From Gammaproteobacteria bacterium (GTDB lineage Bacteria > Pseudomonadota > Gammaproteobacteria > Pseudomonadales > Halieaceae): a stretch of 64,000 nucleotides of DNA. The notes beneath the pieces were generated by a model that had not been told where the DNA came from, searched no databases, and saw only the letters and a program-made list of their open reading frames with translations. The stretch covers positions 1 to 64,000 of the forward strand of contig JANSYN010000015.1 of NCBI GenBank assembly GCA_024742415.1, given 5' to 3'. Both the position numbers and the translations under genes were made by a program. This document shows, one piece after another, positions 48,641 through 56,279 of this stretch (the first letter of the stretch is position 1; every line of letters begins with the position of its first letter).

Positions 48641-48949
48641 ATGTTTAGAAGCAACGCCCTTGCAAGACCTGGTAAAGTATCGTTATGGCTAACCTTGATG
48701 GTTGCTATTTTCACTTTTTATGGTTCGCAAGCCTCCGCCTCACTCGGCTACCTTTGCGCATTGCTATGCCTTGTGGCCATGATTTTTGCATCGTTGCTTA
48801 ATTCATTCTGGCCCACCGGTCGCAAGGCTGAAAACCCGTTGGTATTCGCGATGTTTTGGGGAAGCTTGATCGGTGTGGTGTTTCCCTTTTTGCTGCAGAC
48901 ATTTTTTGACAAAGGACTGCAAGGTGTGTTCGAGGTGTTTGCATCGTAG
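48641..48949 (+). CDS. Small membrane protein of unknown function
   Basis: A 102-residue protein with three hydrophobic segments (WLTLMVAIFTFYGSQA, LGYLCALLCLVAMIFASLL, FWGSLIGVVFPFLL). The ATG at 48641 has AGGGAG upstream; the open frame extends upstream to 48473, but that part is not membrane-like and looks non-coding. No family recognised. It stands in the accessory stretch between the amidohydrolase and the RDD gene. Confidence 0.6.
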   Translation: MFRSNALARPGKVSLWLTLMVAIFTFYGSQASASLGYLCALLCLVAMIFASLLNSFWPTGRKAENPLVFAMFWGSLIGVVFPFLLQTFFDKGLQGVFEVFAS

Positions 48950-49072
48950 TTACCTGTCGATTGCAGTGGTCTTTTGAGGGTCGGTTTTTTTGATGGCAAG
49001 TTTTCGAAGTCCATAGTTATCGTCAGCGTGATGATGACAAACTCATAAAAACAACTGGTGGGGCGTACTCTT

Positions 49073-49543
49073 ATGAATAGCGACAACTATGCAGGATTCT
49101 GGATACGGTTTTTCGCAACGCTGATTGATGTGGTCATCATGCTCGTTTTTTTTACGATTCCGCTGGCCCTGATCTATGGTGAAACCTACTGGGATGACGA
49201 AACCCTGATCCACGGTTTTTGGGATGTGATGCTGGGCTACGTTGCACCCTTTGTTGCAACCATATGGTTCTGGTTGCGATTTCTGGGGACGCCGGGAAAG
49301 ATGGCACTCAAGCTGAGGATTGTTGATGCGTCCAGTGGAGGAAGAATGCGTACCGGCCAGGCGGTGGGCAGGTACTTTGCCTATTTTGTCTCAGCTATAC
49401 CGCTGTGCCTGGGTTTTCTCTGGATAGGTCTGGACAAACGCAAACAGGGCTGGCACGACAAACTGGCCAGTACAGTGGTTATACGCGATACCGGCAAGGC
49501 GAGCGTGCAAGACGAGCCTGGGCAGTCTGGGTTAAACAGCTAG
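49073..49543 (+). CDS. RDD-family membrane protein
   Basis: A 156-residue inner-membrane protein. The RDD signature is visible in GFWIRFFATLIDVVIML near residue 7, where R and D of the family name lie. LRFLGTPGKMALKLRIVDASSGGRM and TGQAVGRYFAYFVS follow. The family includes some metal/H+ or Na+ antiport-related proteins, but most are uncharacterised. ATG at 49073 chosen over GTG at 49058. Convergent with the wax ester synthase. Confidence 0.8.
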   Translation: MNSDNYAGFWIRFFATLIDVVIMLVFFTIPLALIYGETYWDDETLIHGFWDVMLGYVAPFVATIWFWLRFLGTPGKMALKLRIVDASSGGRMRTGQAVGRYFAYFVSAIPLCLGFLWIGLDKRKQGWHDKLASTVVIRDTGKASVQDEPGQSGLNS

Positions 49544-49561
49544 CAGAGCGCCTATCAAGTG

Positions 49562-51028
49562 TTATGATCCCGTGCTCATTGGCTTCTTGCGTTTGCGTGT
49601 TCTCTTCAGCGGCGCCAGCGCAGCGTCGCGTAGTTCATCGTGCGCTTCACGCAGGCATTGTGCATAAAACGCCGGGTCTGGCAGCATGTCGCGGCAGGCG
49701 GTGAATGACAAATTTATTGAGCCCTTCTTGTCCTGCACCGAGCTGTACACAATGTGAAACAGCCCCACATTGGGTAGCAGCGGGCCCAGGCTGATGGAGT
49801 CAATCAGCTCGGCGCCGCACATGTATAGTTGAAACGGCGCGCCGGGAACGTTGGTGACGATGGTGTTGAACATCACGTTGGATTCCACCAGGCCGGTCGC
49901 GCTGGCCGTGCGAATCGCCAGTGACAGCACGTTACCCGGCATGACATCTGCAAGGTCTACCGCAAAGCGCGGCCCCAGGGCCTCGGCGTAGGATTTGGCC
50001 GACAGCGCCTCTTCGTGAACCTCGATCATGCGTTGTACCGGGTCTTCTATGTCGGTGCGCAGTGCAACGTTCATAAAACCCACCATGTTACCGCCCGCTG
50101 CGCGCTCTTCTGCTGAGCGCACGTCGATAGGGCAGCCCGATACCAGCGATTCCGCAGGCAGCTCTTGTTTGCTGTCGAGATACTTGCGCAGCCCGCCGGC
50201 GACGATGGTCAGCATGACATCGTTAACCGTGGTGCCCGGTTGTGTGTTCTTGATCTGGCGAATTACTTCGAAGTCAAACTTGCACGCCTCTACCGAGCGG
50301 TGGCGCGAGATCTTGCCCTGGAAGCGTGTGGACTGTTTGTCCTCAACGCTGCGGTAGGCCTTTTCCTTGCGGCCGCGGCGAATGCGCGTGAGTGCGCCGC
50401 CTGCCTCCCTGGCCATATCGATGATTTGCCCGGGTTTGCGCCAGGCATCGATGTACGCTCGGCCCAGCATGCGTGCCTTCGAGGGGCGCTCGACAACCCA
50501 GGCGGGGTTCTCATTGAACTGGCGGGTCTCGGGTGTGAGGTCGTGCACGATGTTCATGAACTGGGTGCCGGTGGCACCGTCCATCGCGCAGTGGTGTACC
50601 TTGAGCAATATGGCAAAGCAGCCCTGCGGGTAGCCCTCGACGTTGTTCAGGCCTTCAATAACATACAGCTCCCACAGCGGTTTATCCCTGCGCAGCGGCT
50701 GTGAATGTATGCGAGCCGTAAGTATGCAGAGCTGGCGCCAGTCGCCGGGTTTGGGCAGGGCAATATGCCTGACGTGGTACTCCATGTCGAAGTCGGGATC
50801 TTCCACCCAGTAAGGCCGCCCCAGGTTGTAGGGAACAAACGCAAGTTTGCGACGAAAGATCGGTGACAGGTGCACGCGGTCTTCCAGCATCGCGAGAATC
50901 TGCTTGAAGCGCACCTTGCCATCAGGCGCGGTGGATTGATCATAGATGCTGACGCCGCCAATGTGCTGCGGCAGGCCGTCCAGCTCTGCGTGCAGGAACA
51001 TCGCGTCCTGACCGGATAACTGCTGCAT
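49562..51028 (-). CDS. Wax ester synthase / acyl-CoA:diacylglycerol acyltransferase
   Basis: A 488-residue WS/DGAT-family protein making wax esters or triacylglycerol from acyl-CoA. The catalytic motif HHxxxDG is HHCAMDGATG near residue 144. The family block PLWELYVIEGL precedes it, and NDVMLTIVAGGLRKYL and NVPGAPFQLYMCGAEL follow. A strongly basic C terminus (KRTRKRKKP) is seen. AAGGAGGCAGC gives a strong ribosome binding site. It may store the products of the fatty-acid genes in this region, 81 bases after the M3 peptidase. Confidence 0.93.
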   Translation of the reverse strand: MQQLSGQDAMFLHAELDGLPQHIGGVSIYDQSTAPDGKVRFKQILAMLEDRVHLSPIFRRKLAFVPYNLGRPYWVEDPDFDMEYHVRHIALPKPGDWRQLCILTARIHSQPLRRDKPLWELYVIEGLNNVEGYPQGCFAILLKVHHCAMDGATGTQFMNIVHDLTPETRQFNENPAWVVERPSKARMLGRAYIDAWRKPGQIIDMAREAGGALTRIRRGRKEKAYRSVEDKQSTRFQGKISRHRSVEACKFDFEVIRQIKNTQPGTTVNDVMLTIVAGGLRKYLDSKQELPAESLVSGCPIDVRSAEERAAGGNMVGFMNVALRTDIEDPVQRMIEVHEEALSAKSYAEALGPRFAVDLADVMPGNVLSLAIRTASATGLVESNVMFNTIVTNVPGAPFQLYMCGAELIDSISLGPLLPNVGLFHIVYSSVQDKKGSINLSFTACRDMLPDPAFYAQCLREAHDELRDAALAPLKRTRKRKKPMSTGS

Positions 51029-51109
51029 GCTGCCTCCTTGCGTTTATTGCTTTTATGAGGCCTGCGCGTCGTGTTGCGGCAACACGCAGGTTCTGCTGTT
51101 GCGGCCTGC

Positions 51110-53107
51110 TCAGTTCAGCTTTTTCAGGTACGTCTTATAGGTGTCGGGTGAGAACGGGCGCTGCAAAAAATCGGCAATCAATTCACTGGCAGGTTTGCTG
51201 CCACCGGGCTCGAGTATCTTGCGGCGATAGTCGCTGGCGGTTTTGGCATCGTTCATTCCCGCGGCCGCAAACTGGCTGAACAGATCCGTCGAAATCGCCT
51301 TGGACCACTGATAAATATAGTAGTTACTGGAGTAGCCGTTCAGGTGCGTGAAGTTGTTGTAAAAGTACGTGTCGGGCACGTAGGGGTAGGGCGAGTACCT
51401 GGCCTGCATGTCTTTCAGTAAGGGCAGCAGTGCAAAGCTGTCGGGCGGGCGATTGTAGTAGTTCAGCGCAAGATTGGCGTAAAACAGCTGCTGTGCGGTG
51501 CCGGCAGCTTCACCAAAATGCCGTGCGGCAACCATTTTTTCTACCAGCGAACGGGGGATGACTTCGCCGGCGTCGTTAGTGGCAAAGGTCTTCAATGTGT
51601 CGTAGTCCCACACCCACTCTTCGAGCATCTGTGAGGGTGCCTCGACGAAGTCGCGTTCCATGGTCATGCCGGAAATATCCAGCCACTGTTGCGACCCCGA
51701 AAACATATTGTGCAGCAGGTGTCCGAATTCGTGCAGGAAGGTTTCCACCTGGTTGTGCTCCATGAGGCCCTGCGGAAAGTTCATCACCATGCCAGACATT
51801 GCAATCGGGCCGTCTTTGAGGCCAGTGCGCAGTGTCCAGTGCGCGGCATGTTTGTACTTGTTTTTGCGCGGATGCATGTCGAGATAAAAGCGTCCCAGTG
51901 GTTTGCCGTTATCGCGCAGCTCCCAGGCGGTTACGTCCTCGTGCCAGGTGTTGGTTTGCCAGGGCACGATCTCTACATCGAACAATTGCTCTGTCATGGC
52001 GAAGATGCCACGTTGCACACGGTCGAAGTGAAAGTACTGGCGTACTTCTCGCGCATCGATGGCGTACTGTTCCTGACGCACCAGGTTTGACAGGTAAAAG
52101 CTCTGCCAGACTTCCACACCGGTTGCCGCCGGGTCGATCTGCTGCAGGCGCTGCAGCAGTATGGCCATGTCTTTGCTGGCCGGCTCGCGCACGGCATCAC
52201 CAATCTCATCGATGAAGCGTTGCGCGTTTTCGGGCGTGCCGATCATCAGGCCGTCCATCGCCAGCGCGGCGTGGCTGGGGTAGCCCAGCAAGTTGGCCAG
52301 TTCGTGGCGCTTTTCGATCAGTTGCCGCAGCGTGGTGTCGTTGGCGGGTGTGGCGATTGCCTTGGAGGCCGTATAGAGACGCAGACGCAGGTCGTCACTT
52401 TCGCTGTAGGTGAGCACAGGGAAAAGGTCAGGGTAGTCGGTGCTGATCTCGATGTTACCGTCTGCGTCGGCCGGGTGGCTGGCGATAAAATCCTCCGGCA
52501 GGCCTTTGAGTTCTTCGGCATTGGTCACGATGATTTTGCTATCTGTGCGGATGTTTTTATCAAAGGCCGTGCCCAGCTCGGTGATCTCCGCGATCAGCGC
52601 ACGCACGCGCTGGCGCGTGGGCTCGTCGCGATCAACGCCGGATTTGCGAAAAGCGCGCAGGCGGTTTTCAATCATCAACTGTTCGCTCGGGTTCAGGCCC
52701 GTCACATCGATGCTGGCCACGCGCTGGTAGAACGGCTGTGACAACTCGATGGTGGTGGCGAAGTCGATGTAGGCATTGATACAGGCTTCGGCGGCGGCCT
52801 GTACGTTGGTATCCGGGTGCACTGACTTCACGTACCAGATGTGTTGTATGTCCTGCAGGCCAATGCCCATGGCGTTGTAGGGGCCGTAGACGCTCTGCAC
52901 TGTTGCGGGGCTGGTGTCTGATTCAATCTGCGCGAAGGCGCTTTTTGCCGTGTCCAGCGTCTCGTTGCACAGGGTGGTGAGTTGCGCAGGTGTTTGGTTG
53001 AAGTCCCAACCGTCTTCGGCAGTCGATACAGTGGCGGGTGTGTCGGTTGCTGACGTGGTGCAGCCCCACAACAGGGTAAACGCTGCCATTAATACCGTTT
53101 TTTTCAA
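51110..53107 (-). CDS. M3-family metallopeptidase, probable lipoprotein
   Basis: A 665-residue zinc peptidase of the thimet oligopeptidase family (M3). The zinc motif is HEFGHLLHNMFSG (HExxH) in FLHEFGHLL. The N terminus from a TTG start reads MKKTVLMAAFTLLWGCTTS, with a lipobox (LLWGC) for lipid attachment. An earlier in-frame start at 53152 would bury that signal, so TTG with GAGGAA upstream is preferred. Degrades short peptides, probably on the periplasmic side. Twenty bases after nagA. Confidence 0.87.
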   Translation of the reverse strand: MKKTVLMAAFTLLWGCTTSATDTPATVSTAEDGWDFNQTPAQLTTLCNETLDTAKSAFAQIESDTSPATVQSVYGPYNAMGIGLQDIQHIWYVKSVHPDTNVQAAAEACINAYIDFATTIELSQPFYQRVASIDVTGLNPSEQLMIENRLRAFRKSGVDRDEPTRQRVRALIAEITELGTAFDKNIRTDSKIIVTNAEELKGLPEDFIASHPADADGNIEISTDYPDLFPVLTYSESDDLRLRLYTASKAIATPANDTTLRQLIEKRHELANLLGYPSHAALAMDGLMIGTPENAQRFIDEIGDAVREPASKDMAILLQRLQQIDPAATGVEVWQSFYLSNLVRQEQYAIDAREVRQYFHFDRVQRGIFAMTEQLFDVEIVPWQTNTWHEDVTAWELRDNGKPLGRFYLDMHPRKNKYKHAAHWTLRTGLKDGPIAMSGMVMNFPQGLMEHNQVETFLHEFGHLLHNMFSGSQQWLDISGMTMERDFVEAPSQMLEEWVWDYDTLKTFATNDAGEVIPRSLVEKMVAARHFGEAAGTAQQLFYANLALNYYNRPPDSFALLPLLKDMQARYSPYPYVPDTYFYNNFTHLNGYSSNYYIYQWSKAISTDLFSQFAAAGMNDAKTASDYRRKILEPGGSKPASELIADFLQRPFSPDTYKTYLKKLN

Positions 53108-53127
53108 TGGATGTTCCTCAACAGGGG

Positions 53128-54285
53128 TTAACAAGTTTCTCGTTCGCCGCAAAGCCAGGTGTTGCGCACCCCGAAGGCATCATCAAAATGCACCAGGTCC
53201 GCGCGTGCTCCACTGTGCAGTGAGCCCAGGGTATCCGCAAGGCCAAGTATACCGGCCGGATAGCAAGAGGCCATACGCAGGCTCTCTTCCAGCGATATTT
53301 TTGCCTCCTCAACACAGAAGCGCACGGCGTCAATCAGCGCAATGGCGCTGCCAGCAAGCCTGCCCTCATGATTCACCAGTTTGCCCGATTGCTCGCTAAT
53401 CGTCTCGCCGTACAGGTCAAATGACGAACATGACCCGCCCACCGTCGCCATGGCATCGCTGACCAGAACCAGCTTGCCCGGGGGTTTGAGCCGCTGTGCC
53501 AGGCGAATGGCAGCCGGGTGCACATGATGGCCATCGGCTATAATGCCTGCCCAGAGCGTATCGGTGTCCAGTGCCGCACCCACACAGCCGGGCTCGCGGG
53601 TTTGTAGTGGACTCATGGCGTTGTACAGGTGGGTCACGCCACTCAGACCGGCCGCCGCCGCAGCCACCAGTTGTGCGTAGCTGGCCTCGGTATGGCCCGC
53701 GCACACGTGAATACCACTGGCGGCCAGCTGGCTGATCAGCGCCGGGCTGAAGTTTTCAGGGGCCAGTGTCAACACAACGGGAAAGTCGCGCAGGCCACAT
53801 AGCCAGGCGATGTCTTCGTCATCGGCGGCTCGCAGGTGTGCCTGGGCGTGCACGCCACGGCGGGCAGTGGCAAAAAATGGCCCTTCAATGTGTAGGCCCA
53901 GTATGCCGGCAAGGCCACTGCTACGCGCTTCCTGCACCGCTGTGGCTGCGGCTTTGTGCACCTGCGGTGTATTGCTCAGCACGGTAGGCAGCAGGCTCGT
54001 GGTGCCCTTGCGACGATGGGCGCGAGCAATGGTGTGCAGGCAGGCTGCACTGGGGTCGGCGTTGAACAGGGCATCACCACCGCCATTGACCTGCAAGTCG
54101 ATGAATCCGGGTGCCAGCGTGCCCTCGGTCAGGATGATGCGCTCGGCGTCCGCCGGGCAGTCAGCGATGGCAGGTACGCCCACGATGCGATCGCCGCGCA
54201 GCACTACGCAGTGATCCCGCAGGCATTGCGTGCCATCGAAGATGTTGGGCGCAGAGATGGCGAACAGTCTAGCGTCGCTGAGCAT
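53128..54285 (-). CDS. nagA: N-acetylglucosamine-6-phosphate deacetylase
   Basis: NagA (385 aa) makes GlcN-6-P and acetate from GlcNAc-6-P in amino-sugar recycling. Metal and substrate motifs: LHIEGPFFATARRGVH with the metal Glu, CAGHTEASYAQL, THLYNAMSPLQTREPG, and the catalytic Asp in LVLVSDAMATVGG. GGAGGAGTCATCC precedes the ATG. nagB, nagK and a GlcNAc transporter are not adjacent. It leads a minus-strand run with the M3 peptidase and WS/DGAT; the MFS upstream has its own terminator. Confidence 0.93.
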   Translation of the reverse strand: MLSDARLFAISAPNIFDGTQCLRDHCVVLRGDRIVGVPAIADCPADAERIILTEGTLAPGFIDLQVNGGGDALFNADPSAACLHTIARAHRRKGTTSLLPTVLSNTPQVHKAAATAVQEARSSGLAGILGLHIEGPFFATARRGVHAQAHLRAADDEDIAWLCGLRDFPVVLTLAPENFSPALISQLAASGIHVCAGHTEASYAQLVAAAAAGLSGVTHLYNAMSPLQTREPGCVGAALDTDTLWAGIIADGHHVHPAAIRLAQRLKPPGKLVLVSDAMATVGGSCSSFDLYGETISEQSGKLVNHEGRLAGSAIALIDAVRFCVEEAKISLEESLRMASCYPAGILGLADTLGSLHSGARADLVHFDDAFGVRNTWLCGERETC

Positions 54286-54382
54286 GGATGACTCCTCCGC
54301 CGCCCAGTGTACCCAAAACTGGGCGCTCTCCCTATCGGTGCATTTGTTGTGTTATTGCTGCACCCGACTATGCCGTGCAGGC

Positions 54383-54412
54383 AAAAAAGCCCCCGCCTTA
54401 GGCGGCGGGGGC
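54383..54412 (-). terminator. Rho-independent terminator overlapping the MFS stop codon
   Basis: On the minus strand GCCCCCGCC (plus 54404-54412) pairs with GGCGGGGGC (plus 54389-54397). Six U residues (plus 54383-54388) follow. The last codons and the stop of the MFS gene lie inside the stem and loop. Confidence 0.85.
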
Positions 54413-55624
54413 GAATTGCGGTTGCTCTGCGCTCTCTTCACGTTTAATGCGCCGCACCAAAGGCACCAGGACCAGCGCAATCAGCGGTGTGAAGATCACC
54501 AGCAACAGCAACAGGGTGGCGTTCACGCCGTAGCTGTCCAGCGCAATGCCAAGCAAGGGCCCGGTGATGATGAACACGCCACGCACTGCCAGGCTGACCA
54601 GTGAGTTCACCGTTGCCCGGAAGTCTCCGGGCACGCGGCGGTTTAACGCCTCATAGAACAGGCTCATGCTGATGCCCCGGGTGACCTGCAGGGCAAAGCC
54701 AAACACAACGCCCAGCCAACCGGCGCCCAGCGCCATGCCGAGCATGCCCAGCAGTGGTAGTACGCCAATCAATACGAACAGCCGGCGTGTGCCAATCAGC
54801 CGCTCCAGCGCGCTCGCATAGCGCGCGGCCACGCTGACCGTCAGGGCGAATGCGGCCCAGATGTAACCGTACATCGCTACGGGAATGTCCTGGAACTCCC
54901 AGTACTTCTGGTAGACCCAGAAGACATACGCCGCCAGCAGGCCGAACACCGCAATAGCGGCGGCCGTCCACAGTACCACCGGCCGACCAAACAGCAGTAG
55001 TTGCGCCACATGCCTGGCATTGGTGCCGTGGCTCGTCATGGTAGGCGGCCGTGGCACTTCAACCAGGAACAGGGCCAGCAGCAGGGGGCCAAGACCGGCA
55101 AAAGCCTGTAGCCAGACCACCGCGTCCATGGACCACAACAGCAGGATGCTCGCCGTAATGCCCGCAATGCCAGACGCCGCGGCCTCTACCGCAATCAGGC
55201 GGCTGAGGGATTTCCCCGCACCGGCTCCACCGGGCAGGTCGTTCTCGGCCAGGTAGACTTCTGTGTCGTACAGCAGCGCCAGGTCCGCGCCAGACACCAG
55301 GCTAAAGCCAATCCCCAGGATAAACTCGTAGATCAGGAAGTCGACAAAACTGTCCGCCCACAGCAGCGAGACAAATCCCACGGCGTTGAATGCAGCCCCC
55401 AGCAGAATCACGCGCTTGCGCCCCCACATATCCGCAAGATAGCCCGAGGGCACCTCGAACAGGGCGATTGTCAACGCGAACAGAGCCTGCGTTTGCATGA
55501 CTTCGCTCATGCTCAGGCCGAAGCCCTGCAGTAGCGGCACAAAGACCGGCACCACGACCATAAAGCTGAGGAAGAATCCCAGCAGGTAGATTGTTCTGAT
55601 GTTGTTCTGTAATGACCTGTTCAC
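54398..55624 (-). CDS. MFS transporter of unknown substrate
   Basis: A 408-residue membrane protein with about twelve hydrophobic segments. The MFS motif-A loop PSGYLADMWGRKRVILLG is between TM2 and TM3. GTG start chosen (MNRSLQNNIRTIYLLGF). The C-terminal RRIKREESAEQ tail is cytoplasmic and charged. Its own terminator overlaps the stop codon, separating it from nagA. No specific substrate motif is recognised. Confidence 0.85.
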   Translation of the reverse strand: MNRSLQNNIRTIYLLGFFLSFMVVVPVFVPLLQGFGLSMSEVMQTQALFALTIALFEVPSGYLADMWGRKRVILLGAAFNAVGFVSLLWADSFVDFLIYEFILGIGFSLVSGADLALLYDTEVYLAENDLPGGAGAGKSLSRLIAVEAAASGIAGITASILLLWSMDAVVWLQAFAGLGPLLLALFLVEVPRPPTMTSHGTNARHVAQLLLFGRPVVLWTAAAIAVFGLLAAYVFWVYQKYWEFQDIPVAMYGYIWAAFALTVSVAARYASALERLIGTRRLFVLIGVLPLLGMLGMALGAGWLGVVFGFALQVTRGISMSLFYEALNRRVPGDFRATVNSLVSLAVRGVFIITGPLLGIALDSYGVNATLLLLLVIFTPLIALVLVPLVRRIKREESAEQPQFAPAA

Positions 55625-55681
55625 TTTGCTGTTCCCCGGCCCGGGACCCTGAAAGTGGAGGCTGTATTTATTGCGGGAATA

Positions 55682-55722
55682 AAAAAAGGCCTCCGGAATC
55701 AGGGTTCTCGGAGGCCTTTTTT
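55682..55722 (-). terminator. Rho-independent terminator of the small transcript
   Basis: CGGAGGCC and CGGAGGCC-complement arms: plus bases 55689-55695 pair with 55709-55715, with A and T runs on both flanks (55682-55687 and 55717-55722). The loop is 13 bases. On the minus strand it follows the 35-codon gene by 12 bases. It could also act on plus-strand transcription. Confidence 0.85.
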
Positions 55723-55734
55723 CAAAATTTAACG

Positions 55735-55842
55735 TTAAGCGCTATCCGAAACCATGATGGGTGCAAGCATGCACACCGCCAGCACGGCACTGGAGCCGTG
55801 ACGGGGAGTGTTGCCTGTCTTGCGTTGGGTTGTTGTGGTCAT
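55735..55842 (-). CDS. Short 35-codon gene or small RNA, standalone
   Basis: An ATG-started frame of 35 codons on the minus strand. It encodes a basic, Thr-rich N terminus (MTTTTQRKTGNTPRHGS) and a hydrophobic C-terminal part (SAVLAVCMLAPIMVSDSA) that could cross a membrane. A perfect rho-independent terminator follows 12 bases after the stop. It lies in a 640-base gap between the MFS gene and the M19-like gene, so it has its own transcript. No family recognised. It could be a small membrane peptide or a small RNA; ribosome binding site is weak. Confidence 0.45.
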   Translation of the reverse strand: MTTTTQRKTGNTPRHGSSAVLAVCMLAPIMVSDSA

Positions 55843-56279
55843 TGGTGTCGCTCTTTGTGCCAATGTGTGTCTGTTTAGGTTTGAAGTTGCGTGTCGGCAA
55901 CGATCGTTAAAGGAACGCCACTACTAGCTAGCAGTAGCCTGGCAGTATCCAGAAAAACCGGTCACGGAACACCCGTGACGAAAAATCCTGCCCGAACACT
56001 AAACCTGAAATGCAGTGATGCATGCTATTGCCGGTCACAGAAGCGGCAGCACTGGTTTCAGGGGGCGCGATTTTGCGCCCTTGGTGGACTAGAGTCAATA
56101 ACAGCGTGGCGGATGGGTAAAAAGTCACAAGCGCGGCCGATGGTTGTATCTATTGATGCCCTATGTGCGGGAGCCAGCCGCGGGGCTGGCCGCTCCACCG
56201 CTGCGAGATAGCTATAGCGATTTGTGTTAAACCCGCTATTCTATGGGCTTCAATAATGAAAATATCCGGAAGGAATCCA
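55843..56279. other. Intergenic region upstream of the M19-like gene
   Basis: This 437-base region contains two palindromes (AACGATCGTT at 55899-55908; an imperfect one at 55921-55937) upstream of the small minus-strand gene. The open frames 55891-56211 have no recognisable protein character. A promoter for the M19-like gene is expected near its 3' end, but none is convincing. Confidence 0.5.
55899..55937. repeat. Palindrome pair, possible operators
   Basis: AACGATCGTT (55899-55908) is a perfect ten-base palindrome. CTACTAGCTAGCAGTAG (55921-55937) is an imperfect inverted repeat around GCTAGC. Both lie upstream of the small gene on the minus strand, 57-95 bases from its start. Confidence 0.4.
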
